Origin: Rhodobacteraceae bacterium HTCC2083
GTDB lineage: Bacteria > Pseudomonadota > Alphaproteobacteria > Rhodobacterales > Rhodobacteraceae
Length of the DNA stretch: 64,000 nt
NCBI GenBank assembly: GCA_000156115.1
Contig: DS995276.1
Location: forward strand, 2,597,483-2,661,482
Reading direction: 5' to 3'
The translations under genes were made by a program, and so were the position numbers. The notes below the pieces were generated by a model. It was not told the origin of the DNA. It made no database searches and worked only from the letters and a program-made list of their open reading frames with translations. Of the stretch, positions 9,474-16,699 are shown one piece after another; position 1 is the stretch's first letter, and the number at the start of each line of letters is the position of its first letter.

Positions 9474-9717
9474 GCTAATGCACAATTCGAAATGTGTGCA
9501 ATTGCAACACTTCAGCTTGGGCTAACGGCCATGCGACTTTGAAAGTCGTATATTTTCAGTTACCCTCAACGGGATCGTGGCAAAGAGTGCGAATTTTTTA
9601 AGTGCATCGTCACTTTTAACAGGCAGAAGATCGAGCGGTTTCCTGCTAAATATTTTTGTCAACGCGTCCTTTTCGACGTGATGGTGTGCGCTATTTTTCT
9701 CAGCTAAAGGTGATTTG
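9474..9717. other. Intergenic gap, 244 bases
   Basis: No gene is seen here. A short palindrome, CGACTT-TGA-AAGTCG (9534-9548), followed by TATATTTTC, could be a weak terminator for the uvrD-ACT transcript. The rest, AT-rich toward 9690, probably holds the promoter for the next gene pair. Confidence 0.35.
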
Positions 9718-9939
9718 ATGAGTGCTTTTTCAACGACTCTAAAGCAACGTGAAGCGCAGTTTTCGGACAGGCATAGATCTGAACACAGCAACGCGCCCAA
9801 AGCGCGCGATGTGCTGACGGTCGAGGATGATCTGGGACCAGGCGCTGTCGCTTTTCAATTGTCCATGAAGGGTAAGCGATTGCTATTTCGCGCGCTTGAT
9901 CTTGAGCGCAAAGCAAAACTGCGCGCGGCTGACAAGTAG
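9718..9939 (+). CDS. Small hypothetical protein paired with the Hint-domain gene
   Basis: A 73-residue charged protein with no signal peptide or membrane segment; no family is recognised. The C-terminal half (GPGAVAFQLSMKGKRLLFRALDLERKAKLR) looks helical and basic. It ends nine bases before the Hint-domain gene, so the two are almost surely one transcript. A preceding ATG at 9715 is also possible; ATG 9718 has GGTGA upstream. I infer only that it acts with, or is regulated with, the Hint protein. Confidence 0.6.
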   Translation: MSAFSTTLKQREAQFSDRHRSEHSNAPKARDVLTVEDDLGPGAVAFQLSMKGKRLLFRALDLERKAKLRAADK

Positions 9940-9948
9940 GGGCACGCC

Positions 9949-10968
9949 ATGGCAACCTACACCGTAGAAGCGTTTCGTTGGTCTGGCACGGGCTACAACG
10001 CGCTTTATAACACGTCCTATACGGCCGTTTTGGACGACAATGACGGCAGCTTTCAGGGTGGCAGTGACGCGAGTGAAACTGTTGCGATCAACGGCGGTGC
10101 CGCGGGATCCACGAACAGCCTGCCTTATGCGATCAATGTGAGTTTTACCGACACCTTGGGCAATCCCCATGTGGAAACCTTCTTTTTTTTCAACACCAGT
10201 ACAGCGCCGACTGGGTGGTATTTTGTGCCTGCGCCTGGATCGGCCTTCACGGTTGGCGCGACCCTTGGCAGCTATCAAAGTCACACAACGGGTTGGACTT
10301 ATTCCTCGGTTGTGTGCTTTGCAGAAGGGACGATGATCGAAACGGATCAGGGGCCGTGCCTGGTTGAACGGCTGGAACCTGACGCGCGCATAGCTTTGGC
10401 GGGCGGCGGATTCGTGTCTTTGCGGTTGAACCTTCTCAGTGCGGTGAGTGCAGCACAGATGCAGGAATTTGAAACGCTGCGCCCTGTAATGGTGCGCGCA
10501 GGTGCGCTTGGGGGAGGGCTCCCTCTGCGGGATTTACGAGTGTCGCGCCAGCATAGAATGCAAGTCAGCTCAGCGATTACAGAGCGTATGTTCGGGTCAT
10601 CAGACGTGTTGGTCGCGGCCATCAGATTGACCGAGCTTCCGGACATTTATGTTGAGGATCATCAAGATGCGCTGAATTATCATCATTTGGTGTTTGATCA
10701 TCATCAGGTGGTCCTGGCCGAGGGTGCGCCCGCCGAAAGTTTTTATATAGGACGCGACGCAATTGCAGCGCTCAATCCCGATGCGCGTGGTGAAATTCTG
10801 ACGCTGTTCCCGCAACTCGCGCGCAAAGCGCGCAAGATGCGCCCCGCTATTCCAATTCCCGAAAGGGTGCAGCAAAAACAACTGATCGCGCGTCATCTAC
10901 GCAATGAAAAGCCGCTTTTAGGGGCGCTTGCGCAGCATGACGCCCTTGTGCCGCGCGCCACTCTTTAG
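9949..10968 (+). CDS. Hint-domain (Hint_2) protein
   Basis: A 339-residue protein. Residues about 1-115 form a Gly/Thr/Asn-rich beta-type domain lacking a signal peptide. From about residue 122 comes the roseobacter Hint_2 domain: VCFAEGTMIETDQGPCLVERL, then VMVRAGALGGGLPLRDLRVS, QHRMQV, and HLVFDHHQVVLAEGAPAESFYIG. The domain is related to inteins and Hedgehog C-domains, and its Cys in VCF is the expected nucleophile. No extein-like C-terminal Asn plus Cys/Ser follows; the protein continues for another 70 residues, so classical splicing is not expected. Such proteins abound in Rhodobacteraceae and are often exported without a Sec signal. Function unknown. Confidence 0.85.
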   Translation: MATYTVEAFRWSGTGYNALYNTSYTAVLDDNDGSFQGGSDASETVAINGGAAGSTNSLPYAINVSFTDTLGNPHVETFFFFNTSTAPTGWYFVPAPGSAFTVGATLGSYQSHTTGWTYSSVVCFAEGTMIETDQGPCLVERLEPDARIALAGGGFVSLRLNLLSAVSAAQMQEFETLRPVMVRAGALGGGLPLRDLRVSRQHRMQVSSAITERMFGSSDVLVAAIRLTELPDIYVEDHQDALNYHHLVFDHHQVVLAEGAPAESFYIGRDAIAALNPDARGEILTLFPQLARKARKMRPAIPIPERVQQKQLIARHLRNEKPLLGALAQHDALVPRATL

Positions 10969-10982
10969 GTAAGCTCAGCCCA

Positions 10983-11162
10983 TCAAGGTGCTGCCTCGTC
11001 AAACAGGTAGAGAATTGGGAAGCTGGTGGAAATCCGGCGCTGCCCCCGCAACGGTGTGGGCGAGAGATTTAGCAAGACCACTGAGGCGTTTAGCCTTGGG
11101 AAGGTGCTTTATCATGGTTCGATGCGACCACTCGCTCCAAGCCCGGAAACCAGCCTTGTTAC
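10983..11162 (+). promoter_or_regulatory. Cobalamin (B12) riboswitch
   Basis: The conserved core is easy to read: GGGAAGCTGGTGGAAATCC (11018-11036), then the B12 box CTGCCCCCGCAACGGT (11040-11055), and the closing AGCCCGGAAACCAGCC (11139-11154). AAGG near 10985 and CCTT near 11153 can close the outer helix. Aptamers of this class bind adenosyl- or methylcobalamin and usually shut off downstream genes. The only gene directly downstream in the same direction is the 93-residue protein at 11289. A GGCG-AGAGATG-CGCC hairpin after the aptamer may be part of the expression platform. Confidence 0.92.
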
Positions 11163-11288
11163 GAAGTCGAAACCGCGGGTGGCGGAGCAGGCGAGAGATG
11201 CGCCGCTTGTTTGCTTTGCCCATCTTCTCATCTGCACAGGCACCCGTTCACATACACAAGAACCACGGGGCGTGGGTAAGGAGACAAG

Positions 11289-11570
11289 ATGAGTGCAACA
11301 CAGATTTTCCATGCATTGCAGGAGTTTGATGGTGGCAGAGCTGCGTCATGCGAGGCCGCGAAAGCAGGCTTTCTAGAGTGGGCGATGGGATTAGGGCTAG
11401 AGACGGATGCAGCGTGTGAAGCGCAACGCGCCCTGTTGCATATCGAGGCTTTACCAGAAGATGGGCAAGCCGCACAGCTATTCCTTGAACATCTAAAGTG
11501 CGCGAGCCGCGTGTTGCCGCATCCCAAACGTCGCGGCGGTGCTAAAGCGCGACGGCGTATGTTGCACTAA
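11289..11570 (+). CDS. Small protein of unknown function under a B12 riboswitch
   Basis: A 93-residue soluble protein, mostly helical by composition (FLEWAMGLGLETDAACEAQR), with three cysteines and a very basic C terminus (PKRRGGAKARRRMLH). It has no signal peptide or membrane helix. The ATG has a clear ribosome site, AAGGAG, seven bases upstream. It starts about 125 bases after a cobalamin riboswitch, so its expression should fall when B12 is plentiful. I do not recognise the family. The basic tail could bind nucleic acid, but that is a guess. The next genes downstream are pseudogenes, so it stands alone functionally. Confidence 0.75.
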   Translation: MSATQIFHALQEFDGGRAASCEAAKAGFLEWAMGLGLETDAACEAQRALLHIEALPEDGQAAQLFLEHLKCASRVLPHPKRRGGAKARRRMLH

Positions 11571-11676
11571 CTTTGCACAAATCCGAGGCTTGGTACCGAC
11601 CAACTCGCGTCGCCTTTGAATGATCTACGACGGTTCCACGCGCTAGGCTCTGTGCAGACTAAAGTGAGATCATATC

Positions 11677-12821
11677 ATGCTAAATGAGGGCAAACAGTGG
11701 AGTATTACTCTGCAAAACCGCGTGCAAGAGCTGGGTATTAACCATGCAGTTTTCACATCTGATAGCTCCATCGCCTATCTTGCGGGATTCTGGGGCTTTT
11801 GGCATCGAGTTTGGTCGCCCTTCCATGCTTTTGGTGCGCGTGGAGGGCGATCCGATTGTGATCACACCCTTGATGGAAAGCGAAAGGGTCGCGGAAATGA
11901 CTTGGGTGGAGGACATACGCCGCCGCGAAGATGCAGGGCAAAACAGCTGGGCACTCGCGCTGAATGCGTGTTTGCCTGACGCGCCAAAAGAACTTTGCGT
12001 TGAACAGATGGAAATCCCCGCCATTGTTCGACACTTCATTGATGACAGGTACCGGGTGAAAAACTGCGCGACATCGGGCCGATCTTGGGGGCGCAGCGCA
12101 TGATTAAATCCCCGCTTGAGATCGAAGTGATGAAGCAAACAGGTGAGATTGCCGGAGCAATGATGGTCGCCGCACATGGGTCTTTGCGGGTTGGGGTGCA
12201 TGAATACGAAAGCGCGCTGGCGGTGATTGACGCAGGGACGCGAAAGGCCGCCGGTTTTCTTACGGATTTGGGCTGGGAGCGCTTTGTGTCGCCAATGATC
12301 CAAGGCTTACAAATCATGCAAAGTGGGCGCGACACATCCATGGTGCATCGCCGCGCTTCGGTGAAAACTTATGAAAAAGCGGATCCCGCCTATTTCTGTT
12401 TTTGCAATATGGCGCAGTTCAAGCAATACAAACTTGGCTTTGATCGCATGTTTCATGTGGCTGACGTCACCGATGATGCAGCAAAGGTGCAAATGGCAGT
12501 GTTTGACGCGCAACAAGCCGCGATCAAACCGGGGTTAAGGCAGAAGATATCGCCGCAGCTGCGAATGAGGTCTATCAGGATCGCGGGTATGAAACGGGAT
12601 ATCGCACGGGACGCTCGATTGGTGTGGCTTACCTCGAAGCACCGGAGTTGAAAGCAGGGGATAAGACTATTCTTCAAGAAGGCATGACCTTTGCCGTTGA
12701 TGGTGGGATCTCCGTGGATGGGGTAACTGCGGGGCGGATCGGCGAAAGTATTTTGGTGACGGAAACGGGCGCAGACTATCTGACACTATACCCGCGCGAG
12801 CTGCTTGTGACGGATCGTTAA
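11677..12821 (+). pseudogene. M24-family metallopeptidase (Xaa-Pro type), three frameshifts
   Basis: Conceptual pieces in three frames line up as one creatinase/aminopeptidase-P-like protein: NHAVFTSDSSIAYLAGFWG, then FGIEFGRPSMLLVRVEGDP, then GAQRMIKSPLEIEVMKQTGE and, after a last shift, KAEDIAAAANEVYQDRGYE to EGMTFAVDGGISVDG. Shifts lie near 11800 (an extra T in a TTTT run), near 12043 and near 12535 (each missing one base). The metal-site region survives only in part. The flanks are intact genes, so this looks like true decay, though homopolymer sequencing errors could explain single shifts. The intact gene probably formed an operon with the hydrolase four bases downstream. Confidence 0.85.
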
Positions 12822-12824
12822 AGC

Positions 12825-13617
12825 ATGTGTGATTTTCATTTGGCGCTGGCGCAAGCCCCGTCCGATTTGACCAGCAAATCAGCACGTCTGAAGTGGCTTG
12901 AAGCACAATTGCCAGATATTGCGGCGAATGGCACGGATTTGGTTCTTTTGCCTGAATTGTTTGCTTGCGGTTATGGCATTGGTGATCAAATCCATAGCTC
13001 GGCAGAGCCGCGTGGGGGCAAAAACGGCGCAAGCTTTGGCACGTTCGGCGCGTCAGTTTAGCGTTGCAATCCACTGAGGTTACGTCGAGCGCGATGGCGA
13101 TATGCTTTATAATAGCGCCAGTTGCATTGGTCCTGATGAGGGCGAGTTGGTTAATCAACGAAAGCTTGCGATTCCTCCGGGATTTGAGCTGGACTATTTT
13201 AGTGCGGGACAGGGCTGTAATCTGTTCACCTGCAAAGGCTTCAAGATCGCAACCCTGATTTGCTATGATGACGAATTTGCCGAAACCGTACGTCATGTTG
13301 CCGCGCAAGGCGCAGATTTGGTGCTGGTACCGACGGCGCTTGGCGCGGATTGGGATTGGGTCGCAGAAAAGGTAATGCCCACGCGCGCATTTGAGAATGG
13401 TATTTTCTTCGCATATGCGAATGGGGTGGAGACGCAGGGTGAAATGACCTTTCTTGGCAAAAGCGTTATCGCTGGTCCGTCAGGAACAGAACCGAGCCGC
13501 GCAGGCAGTGATCCAGAAATTCTACATGCTGCGCTTGATTTGCCTTTGGTCGCAAAAGCACAGTCGCGGCTGCCGTATTTGGCTGATCCTGGGTGGCTAA
13601 AGCTGGATTGCCAATAG
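12825..13617 (+). pseudogene. Carbon-nitrogen hydrolase (nitrilase superfamily), frameshift plus stop
   Basis: The N-terminal piece (12825 to about 13018) ends with the catalytic-Glu strand LVLLPELFACGYG. A one-base loss near 13015-13022 moves the reading frame to AQALARSARQFSVAIH, which then meets an in-frame TGA near 13075 where relatives have a codon. After the stop the same frame continues intact to 13617 with GYVERDGDMLYNSASC, the catalytic-Cys segment LICYDDEFAE and GADLVLVPTALGADW. The active-site Glu and Cys are therefore both still encoded, but not on one open frame. It was an amidase or nitrilase of unknown substrate, in an operon with the broken M24 gene. Confidence 0.85.
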
Positions 13618-13637
13618 GCCAACTACAAAAACGAAAA

Positions 13638-13668
13638 AACGACGATGTGTGGGAGGACACATCGCCGT
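13638..13668 (-). ncRNA. CcsR/cuckoo-type hairpin sRNA, copy 4, with terminator
   Basis: The stem CGATGTGT/ACACATCG (13643-13650 with 13657-13664) on the minus strand shows UCCUCCC in the loop. It is followed on that strand by TCGTTTTTTCG (13639-13629), so it also works as the rho-independent end of the array that starts at the DUF1127 gene. Confidence 0.8.
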
Positions 13669-13676
13669 TCTATGTA

Positions 13677-13712
13677 AGCACGCCGCTCGAAGGGAGGAGA
13701 AAGCGTAGTGCT
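13677..13712 (-). ncRNA. CcsR/cuckoo-type hairpin sRNA, copy 3
   Basis: Two stacked stems, AGCAC/GTGCT (13677-13681 with 13708-13712) and CGCT/AGCG (13684-13687 with 13702-13705). On the minus strand the loop carries CUCCUCCC (complement of 13692-13699). Same architecture as its three neighbours but with an unrelated stem sequence. Confidence 0.8.
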
Positions 13713-13743
13713 ATGAGTGGTCCGTTCTAGACCGTTGTTTTTA

Positions 13744-13775
13744 GCGGCAGTAAAATGGGAGGACTTTACTGCCGC
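13744..13775 (-). ncRNA. CcsR/cuckoo-type hairpin sRNA, copy 2
   Basis: An uninterrupted 11-pair stem, GCGGCAGTAAA (13744-13754) with TTTACTGCCGC (13765-13775). On the minus strand the ten-base loop reads GUCCUCCCAU. Confidence 0.85.
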
Positions 13776-13782
13776 CATGTTC

Positions 13783-13814
13783 GGCCAAGCTCTTTTGGGA
13801 GGAGTGAGCTGGCC
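13783..13814 (-). ncRNA. CcsR/cuckoo-type hairpin sRNA, copy 1
   Basis: The stem GGCCA-A-GCTC (13783-13792) pairs with GAGC-TGGCC (13806-13814) around one bulged A. The minus-strand loop is ACUCCUCCCAAAA. It begins 14 bases after the stop codon of the DUF1127 gene, so it is probably cut from the same transcript. Confidence 0.85.
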
Positions 13815-13828
13815 AATTCTTGAATTCT

Positions 13829-14044
13829 TTAGATCTTGTACGCTGTGTCCAGAGCAAGGCGGCGGATCATTGAGCGGTGAATGCCCAAGTCAGCCAATTC
13901 GCGATCTGAAAGTGTATTCAATTCACGTACCGTTGTGTTGTAAACAATGCGCTTTGCGTTTGCTTCTTTGATTCCAGTCCAGAGTGCAGCGATCTTGTCG
14001 CCAAATGTGCTGTGAGCGGAGAATGTGTCTGTGAGGAATGCCAT
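13829..14044 (-). CDS. DUF1127 small protein (CcaF1-like)
   Basis: A 71-residue protein; the second half is a typical DUF1127 domain (NTTVRELNTLSDRELADLGI followed by HRSMIRRLA), an arginine-rich two-helix motif. I chose ATG 14044 (MAFLTDTFSAHSTFGDK), preceded by AAGGATG; the frame is open further upstream to 14281 but that part has no family character. In Rhodobacter sphaeroides the corresponding DUF1127 gene, ccaF1, encodes a small RNA-binding protein co-transcribed with the CcsR1-4 sRNAs. Here too four hairpins with UCCUCCC loops follow directly, so I infer an orthologous stress-induced unit. Confidence 0.85.
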   Translation of the reverse strand: MAFLTDTFSAHSTFGDKIAALWTGIKEANAKRIVYNTTVRELNTLSDRELADLGIHRSMIRRLALDTAYKI

Positions 14045-14108
14045 GTGCATCATCCTTTTCTTCAGTTTATGTCGGTCGCTCGGCTGTATGCGTTGCTGTT
14101 GGATACGG

Positions 14109-14136
14109 ATATGGAGATTATGCTGCGCTTGCACAA
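14109..14136 (-). promoter_or_regulatory. Candidate promoter of the DUF1127-sRNA unit
   Basis: On the minus strand TTGTGC (14136-14131) and CCATAT (14114-14109) are 16 bases apart, with the likely start near 14100, about 55 bases before the ATG. The TTG and CCATAT parts resemble a heat-shock sigma (RpoH) promoter, which drives this locus in Rhodobacter sphaeroides. It is found by eye only. Confidence 0.3.
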
Positions 14137-14223
14137 TGTCCATTTCTTCAATGCTGCTATGCAGCAATTGCATGGGCGACGTAGGGTTAGCTAACGGTAA
14201 TCGTTTGCTTATTTTTTGACCAT

Positions 14224-14382
14224 TTGAATAACTTTCTGATTTCGAAGGTTTTTTCCCATATTTCTCTGTTCGCGCTAGCATTCATCTTGTCAGTCCTGTC
14301 GGCACTTGCACTTGCACTTGCACTTGCGCTCGCGCGTAAAGCTGCCAGTTATGACAAAACGCAGGTTAGGAGATTGAAATGA
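14224..14382 (+). CDS. Possible small hydrophobic protein upstream of mrp
   Basis: A 52-codon frame starting at TTG 14224 reads NNFLISKVFSHISLFALAF, then a single hydrophobic helix with an Ala-Leu repeat, then a basic tail (ARKAASYDKTQVRRLK). Its TGA (14380-14382) overlaps the mrp ATG as ATGA, the usual sign of translational coupling. Against it: there is no good ribosome site, no ATG, and the Ala-Leu stretch is produced by a simple six-base repeat. Treat it as a candidate only. Confidence 0.3.
   Translation: MNNFLISKVFSHISLFALAFILSVLSALALALALALARKAASYDKTQVRRLK
14302..14325 (+). repeat. Hexanucleotide tandem repeat GCACTT x4
   Basis: Four perfect head-to-tail copies of GCACTT, followed by the related GCGCTC. 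It lies 54 bases before mrp. Copy number changes would keep the surrounding open frame, since the unit is six bases. Confidence 0.9.
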
Positions 14383-15455
14383 GCCAAATAGAGACAGACA
14401 TTCGCGATGCTTTGGCACGTTTGGCTTTGCCTGATGGTGGCGATTTGATCAGCCGCGATATGATTCGAGCGCTTTCTGTGGACGACGCTACGGTGCGATT
14501 TGTGATCGAAGCTCCAAGCCCCGCGATCGCCCAGCAAATGGAACCTTTGCGCAAAGCCGCTGAAACTGCGGTTGCGGCAGTTGTCGGGACGCGCACCGTT
14601 AATGCTGCGTTAACTGCGCATGGACCTGCACCTGCAAAACCTGCGCCGCCCAGTTTGAAGATTGGTGGGCATCCCAAACCGCAAGAGGGTGGGCCAGCGC
14701 CTGTCTCTGGCGTGGACCGCATTCTCGCGATTGGCTCCGGCAAGGGTGGTGTCGGCAAATCCACGGTATCGTCAAACCTTGCGGTTGCATTGGCGAAGCA
14801 AGGCCGCCGTGTCGGCTTGCTCGATGCAGATATATATGGACCATCCCAGCCACGAATGATGGGTGTGAACAAACGTCCTGCTAGCCCTGACGGAAAAACC
14901 ATCATTCCATTGAAGGCGCATGGCGTCACGATGATGTCGATTGGCCTGATGATGGATCCCGACAAAGCCATCGTGTGGCGTGGTCCCATGCTCATGGGCG
15001 CATTGCAGCAAATGCTGGGGCAAGTGGAATGGGGCGAGTTGGATGTGCTCATTGTTGATTTGCCACCGGGCACGGGCGATGTGCAGCTCACGCTTTGCCA
15101 GAAAAGTCAGGTCACCGGCGCGATTGTTGTCAGCACGCCTCAAGACGTCGCCCTTCTAGATGCACGCAAAGCGCTGGATATGTTCGCGACGCTAAAGACG
15201 CCTGTGTTGGGCCTGATCGAGAACATGTCGATTTTTAAATGTCCTGATTGCGGATCAGAACATGCGATCTTTGGTCAAGGGGGCGTCGCAGCAGAAGCTG
15301 AGCGCTTAAAAGTTCCACTACTTGGTGCTTTGCCGATTGACCTTGATACGCGTCTTGCAGGTGATGGCGGTACGCCTATTGCAGCGGGCGAGGGAGATAT
15401 GGCGCAAGCCTATGCTAAACTTGCTTGTGGTTTAATCGAAGGCGGTGTGGCGTAA
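14379..15455 (+). CDS. apbC: Mrp/ApbC-type P-loop ATPase, iron-sulfur cluster carrier
   Basis: A 358-residue member of the Mrp/NBP35 family that carries and delivers Fe-S clusters in the cytosol. Residues 1-85 form the N-terminal MIP18/DUF59-like domain (IRDALARLALPDGGDLISR); then a Pro-rich linker and the ATPase domain with the deviant Walker A SGKGGVGKST (120-129), switch region DADIYGPSQPRMMG, and DLPPGTGD. The CxxC cluster ligands are seen as FKCPDCGSEH. AGGAG lies upstream of the ATG. The full family length and frame are intact. It stands between two leftward genes, so it is its own transcript. A likely client is the iron-sulfur-rich complex I encoded later in the window, but that is inference. 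Confidence 0.93.
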   Translation: MSQIETDIRDALARLALPDGGDLISRDMIRALSVDDATVRFVIEAPSPAIAQQMEPLRKAAETAVAAVVGTRTVNAALTAHGPAPAKPAPPSLKIGGHPKPQEGGPAPVSGVDRILAIGSGKGGVGKSTVSSNLAVALAKQGRRVGLLDADIYGPSQPRMMGVNKRPASPDGKTIIPLKAHGVTMMSIGLMMDPDKAIVWRGPMLMGALQQMLGQVEWGELDVLIVDLPPGTGDVQLTLCQKSQVTGAIVVSTPQDVALLDARKALDMFATLKTPVLGLIENMSIFKCPDCGSEHAIFGQGGVAAEAERLKVPLLGALPIDLDTRLAGDGGTPIAAGEGDMAQAYAKLACGLIEGGVA

Positions 15456-15464
15456 ACGCGATCG

Positions 15465-16217
15465 CTATATAGAGCCTGCTTCGACCATATAGTTGCACGC
15501 GCTGCACATTGCGGCGTCGTCAGAGGCGAGAAATAAGACCATGCGCGCCACGTAAACCGGATCAATCAAATCAGGCAAACACTGGCGTGAGCGATGCGCC
15601 TCAAGCGCTTCTGGCGTAGCCCAAAGCTCTTTTTGCCTCTCTGTCATGATCCAGCCGGGCACGACCGTATTGACGCGAATGCGGTGATCGCCAAGATCGC
15701 GCGCCATTGTGCGGGTCATTCCGTGAACCGCGGCTTTGGCCGTGGCGTAGGCGGGAAAACCACCACCGGCCTCCCACCATGAATTCGATCCCATATTGAT
15801 AATTGAGCCACCGCCCGCCGCGATCATCCCTGGCGCAATCGTTTGGATCGCAAAGAACATGTGGCGCAGATTGGTGTTTTGGCGCTCGTCCCAATAGTCT
15901 GGCGTAACGTCCCGCCAATCGTGACGATCATCGCGTGCGGCATTGTTCACCAAAACATGTGCTGGCCCTAATTTGTCCGTTAGTGTCGTGAGGGCAGCTT
16001 GAAGTGCGGAGATATCGCGTAGATCGCTTATTTCGTAGCTGACGTTTTCTAATTTCTCCGCCAGATCCGCGCTTGCGGCGTCATCAAGGTCCAGAAAGCC
16101 AACTCGCGCACCCTGAGCGGCAAAGGCTTTCACCATCTCAGCGCCAATGCCCTGCGCGCCACCAGATACGATGACGGTTTTGTTCTTGAGGCTAGGATAG
16201 ATGGCGAAGTTTGGCAT
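15465..16217 (-). CDS. Short-chain dehydrogenase/reductase (SDR family)
   Basis: A 250-residue classical SDR. The NAD(P)-binding motif SGGAQGIG is at 18-25, followed by an acidic LDLDD that favours NAD. NNAAR is the second nucleotide motif. The catalytic set is Ser in NMGSNSWW and the YATAK motif (YxxxK). The PGWIMTERQ segment and the end CNYMVEAGSI resemble sugar dehydrogenases that oxidise L-rhamnose, L-fucose or D-galactose-type aldoses, but the substrate cannot be fixed. The gene converges on mrp with only nine bases between stops and has no obvious operon partner. Confidence 0.85.
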   Translation of the reverse strand: MPNFAIYPSLKNKTVIVSGGAQGIGAEMVKAFAAQGARVGFLDLDDAASADLAEKLENVSYEISDLRDISALQAALTTLTDKLGPAHVLVNNAARDDRHDWRDVTPDYWDERQNTNLRHMFFAIQTIAPGMIAAGGGSIINMGSNSWWEAGGGFPAYATAKAAVHGMTRTMARDLGDHRIRVNTVVPGWIMTERQKELWATPEALEAHRSRQCLPDLIDPVYVARMVLFLASDDAAMCSACNYMVEAGSI

Positions 16218-16501
16218 AGGCTGTCCTGTCTTGGGAAAAATGAGTAGCTGGCAGCAGCTTTGCAGGTAGTTTCAGCGAACTCAACATCCAGCTAGGGCAA
16301 AAGTGCGTGAAGAGCGGAGGCGCTTTGGGAATTCATGGCACAGGGGATCAAATCACACCTATATTGTGGTGTCGCTACAAAGACCCACCTGCAAATATTG
16401 GCGTTGAGGACGATTACACGGTGAATCAGGTGTGATTCGTAGGGTGGGGGCGTGATATTGCATCGAAAATTCGTCCCGAATCGAATTATTATGCATAAAG
16501 T

Positions 16502-16516
16502 TGGGAAAATGTGGGA
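16502..16516 (+). promoter_or_regulatory. Candidate MraZ-binding box
   Basis: TGGGA at 16502-16506 and again at 16512-16516, exactly ten bases apart. MraZ binds direct TGGGN repeats separated by five bases and represses its own cluster. Only two repeats are present and the site is 466 bases before mraZ, consistent with a promoter for a long leader RNA. Confidence 0.45.
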
Positions 16517-16699
16517 AAAAAATCAAGAATTACGGTCGATCTACATATAGTAGCCAGGCATTATTTTTTCGCTATCAGTGGATCGTGTTCTTGAAGTGTT
16601 CTGTCTAAATGTTGTGCGTACAAGTCGCTCAAGGCAACATTTAATAAGCGCTTTCTAATATTTTCTATTGATTACCATCAATTCCCATGTCATCCCTAA

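Noticed and set aside
12667-13308. A 213-codon minus-strand frame over the hydrolase pseudogene
   Set aside because: The plus-strand frames hold the nitrilase motifs; the minus frame is only a shadow in decayed sequence.
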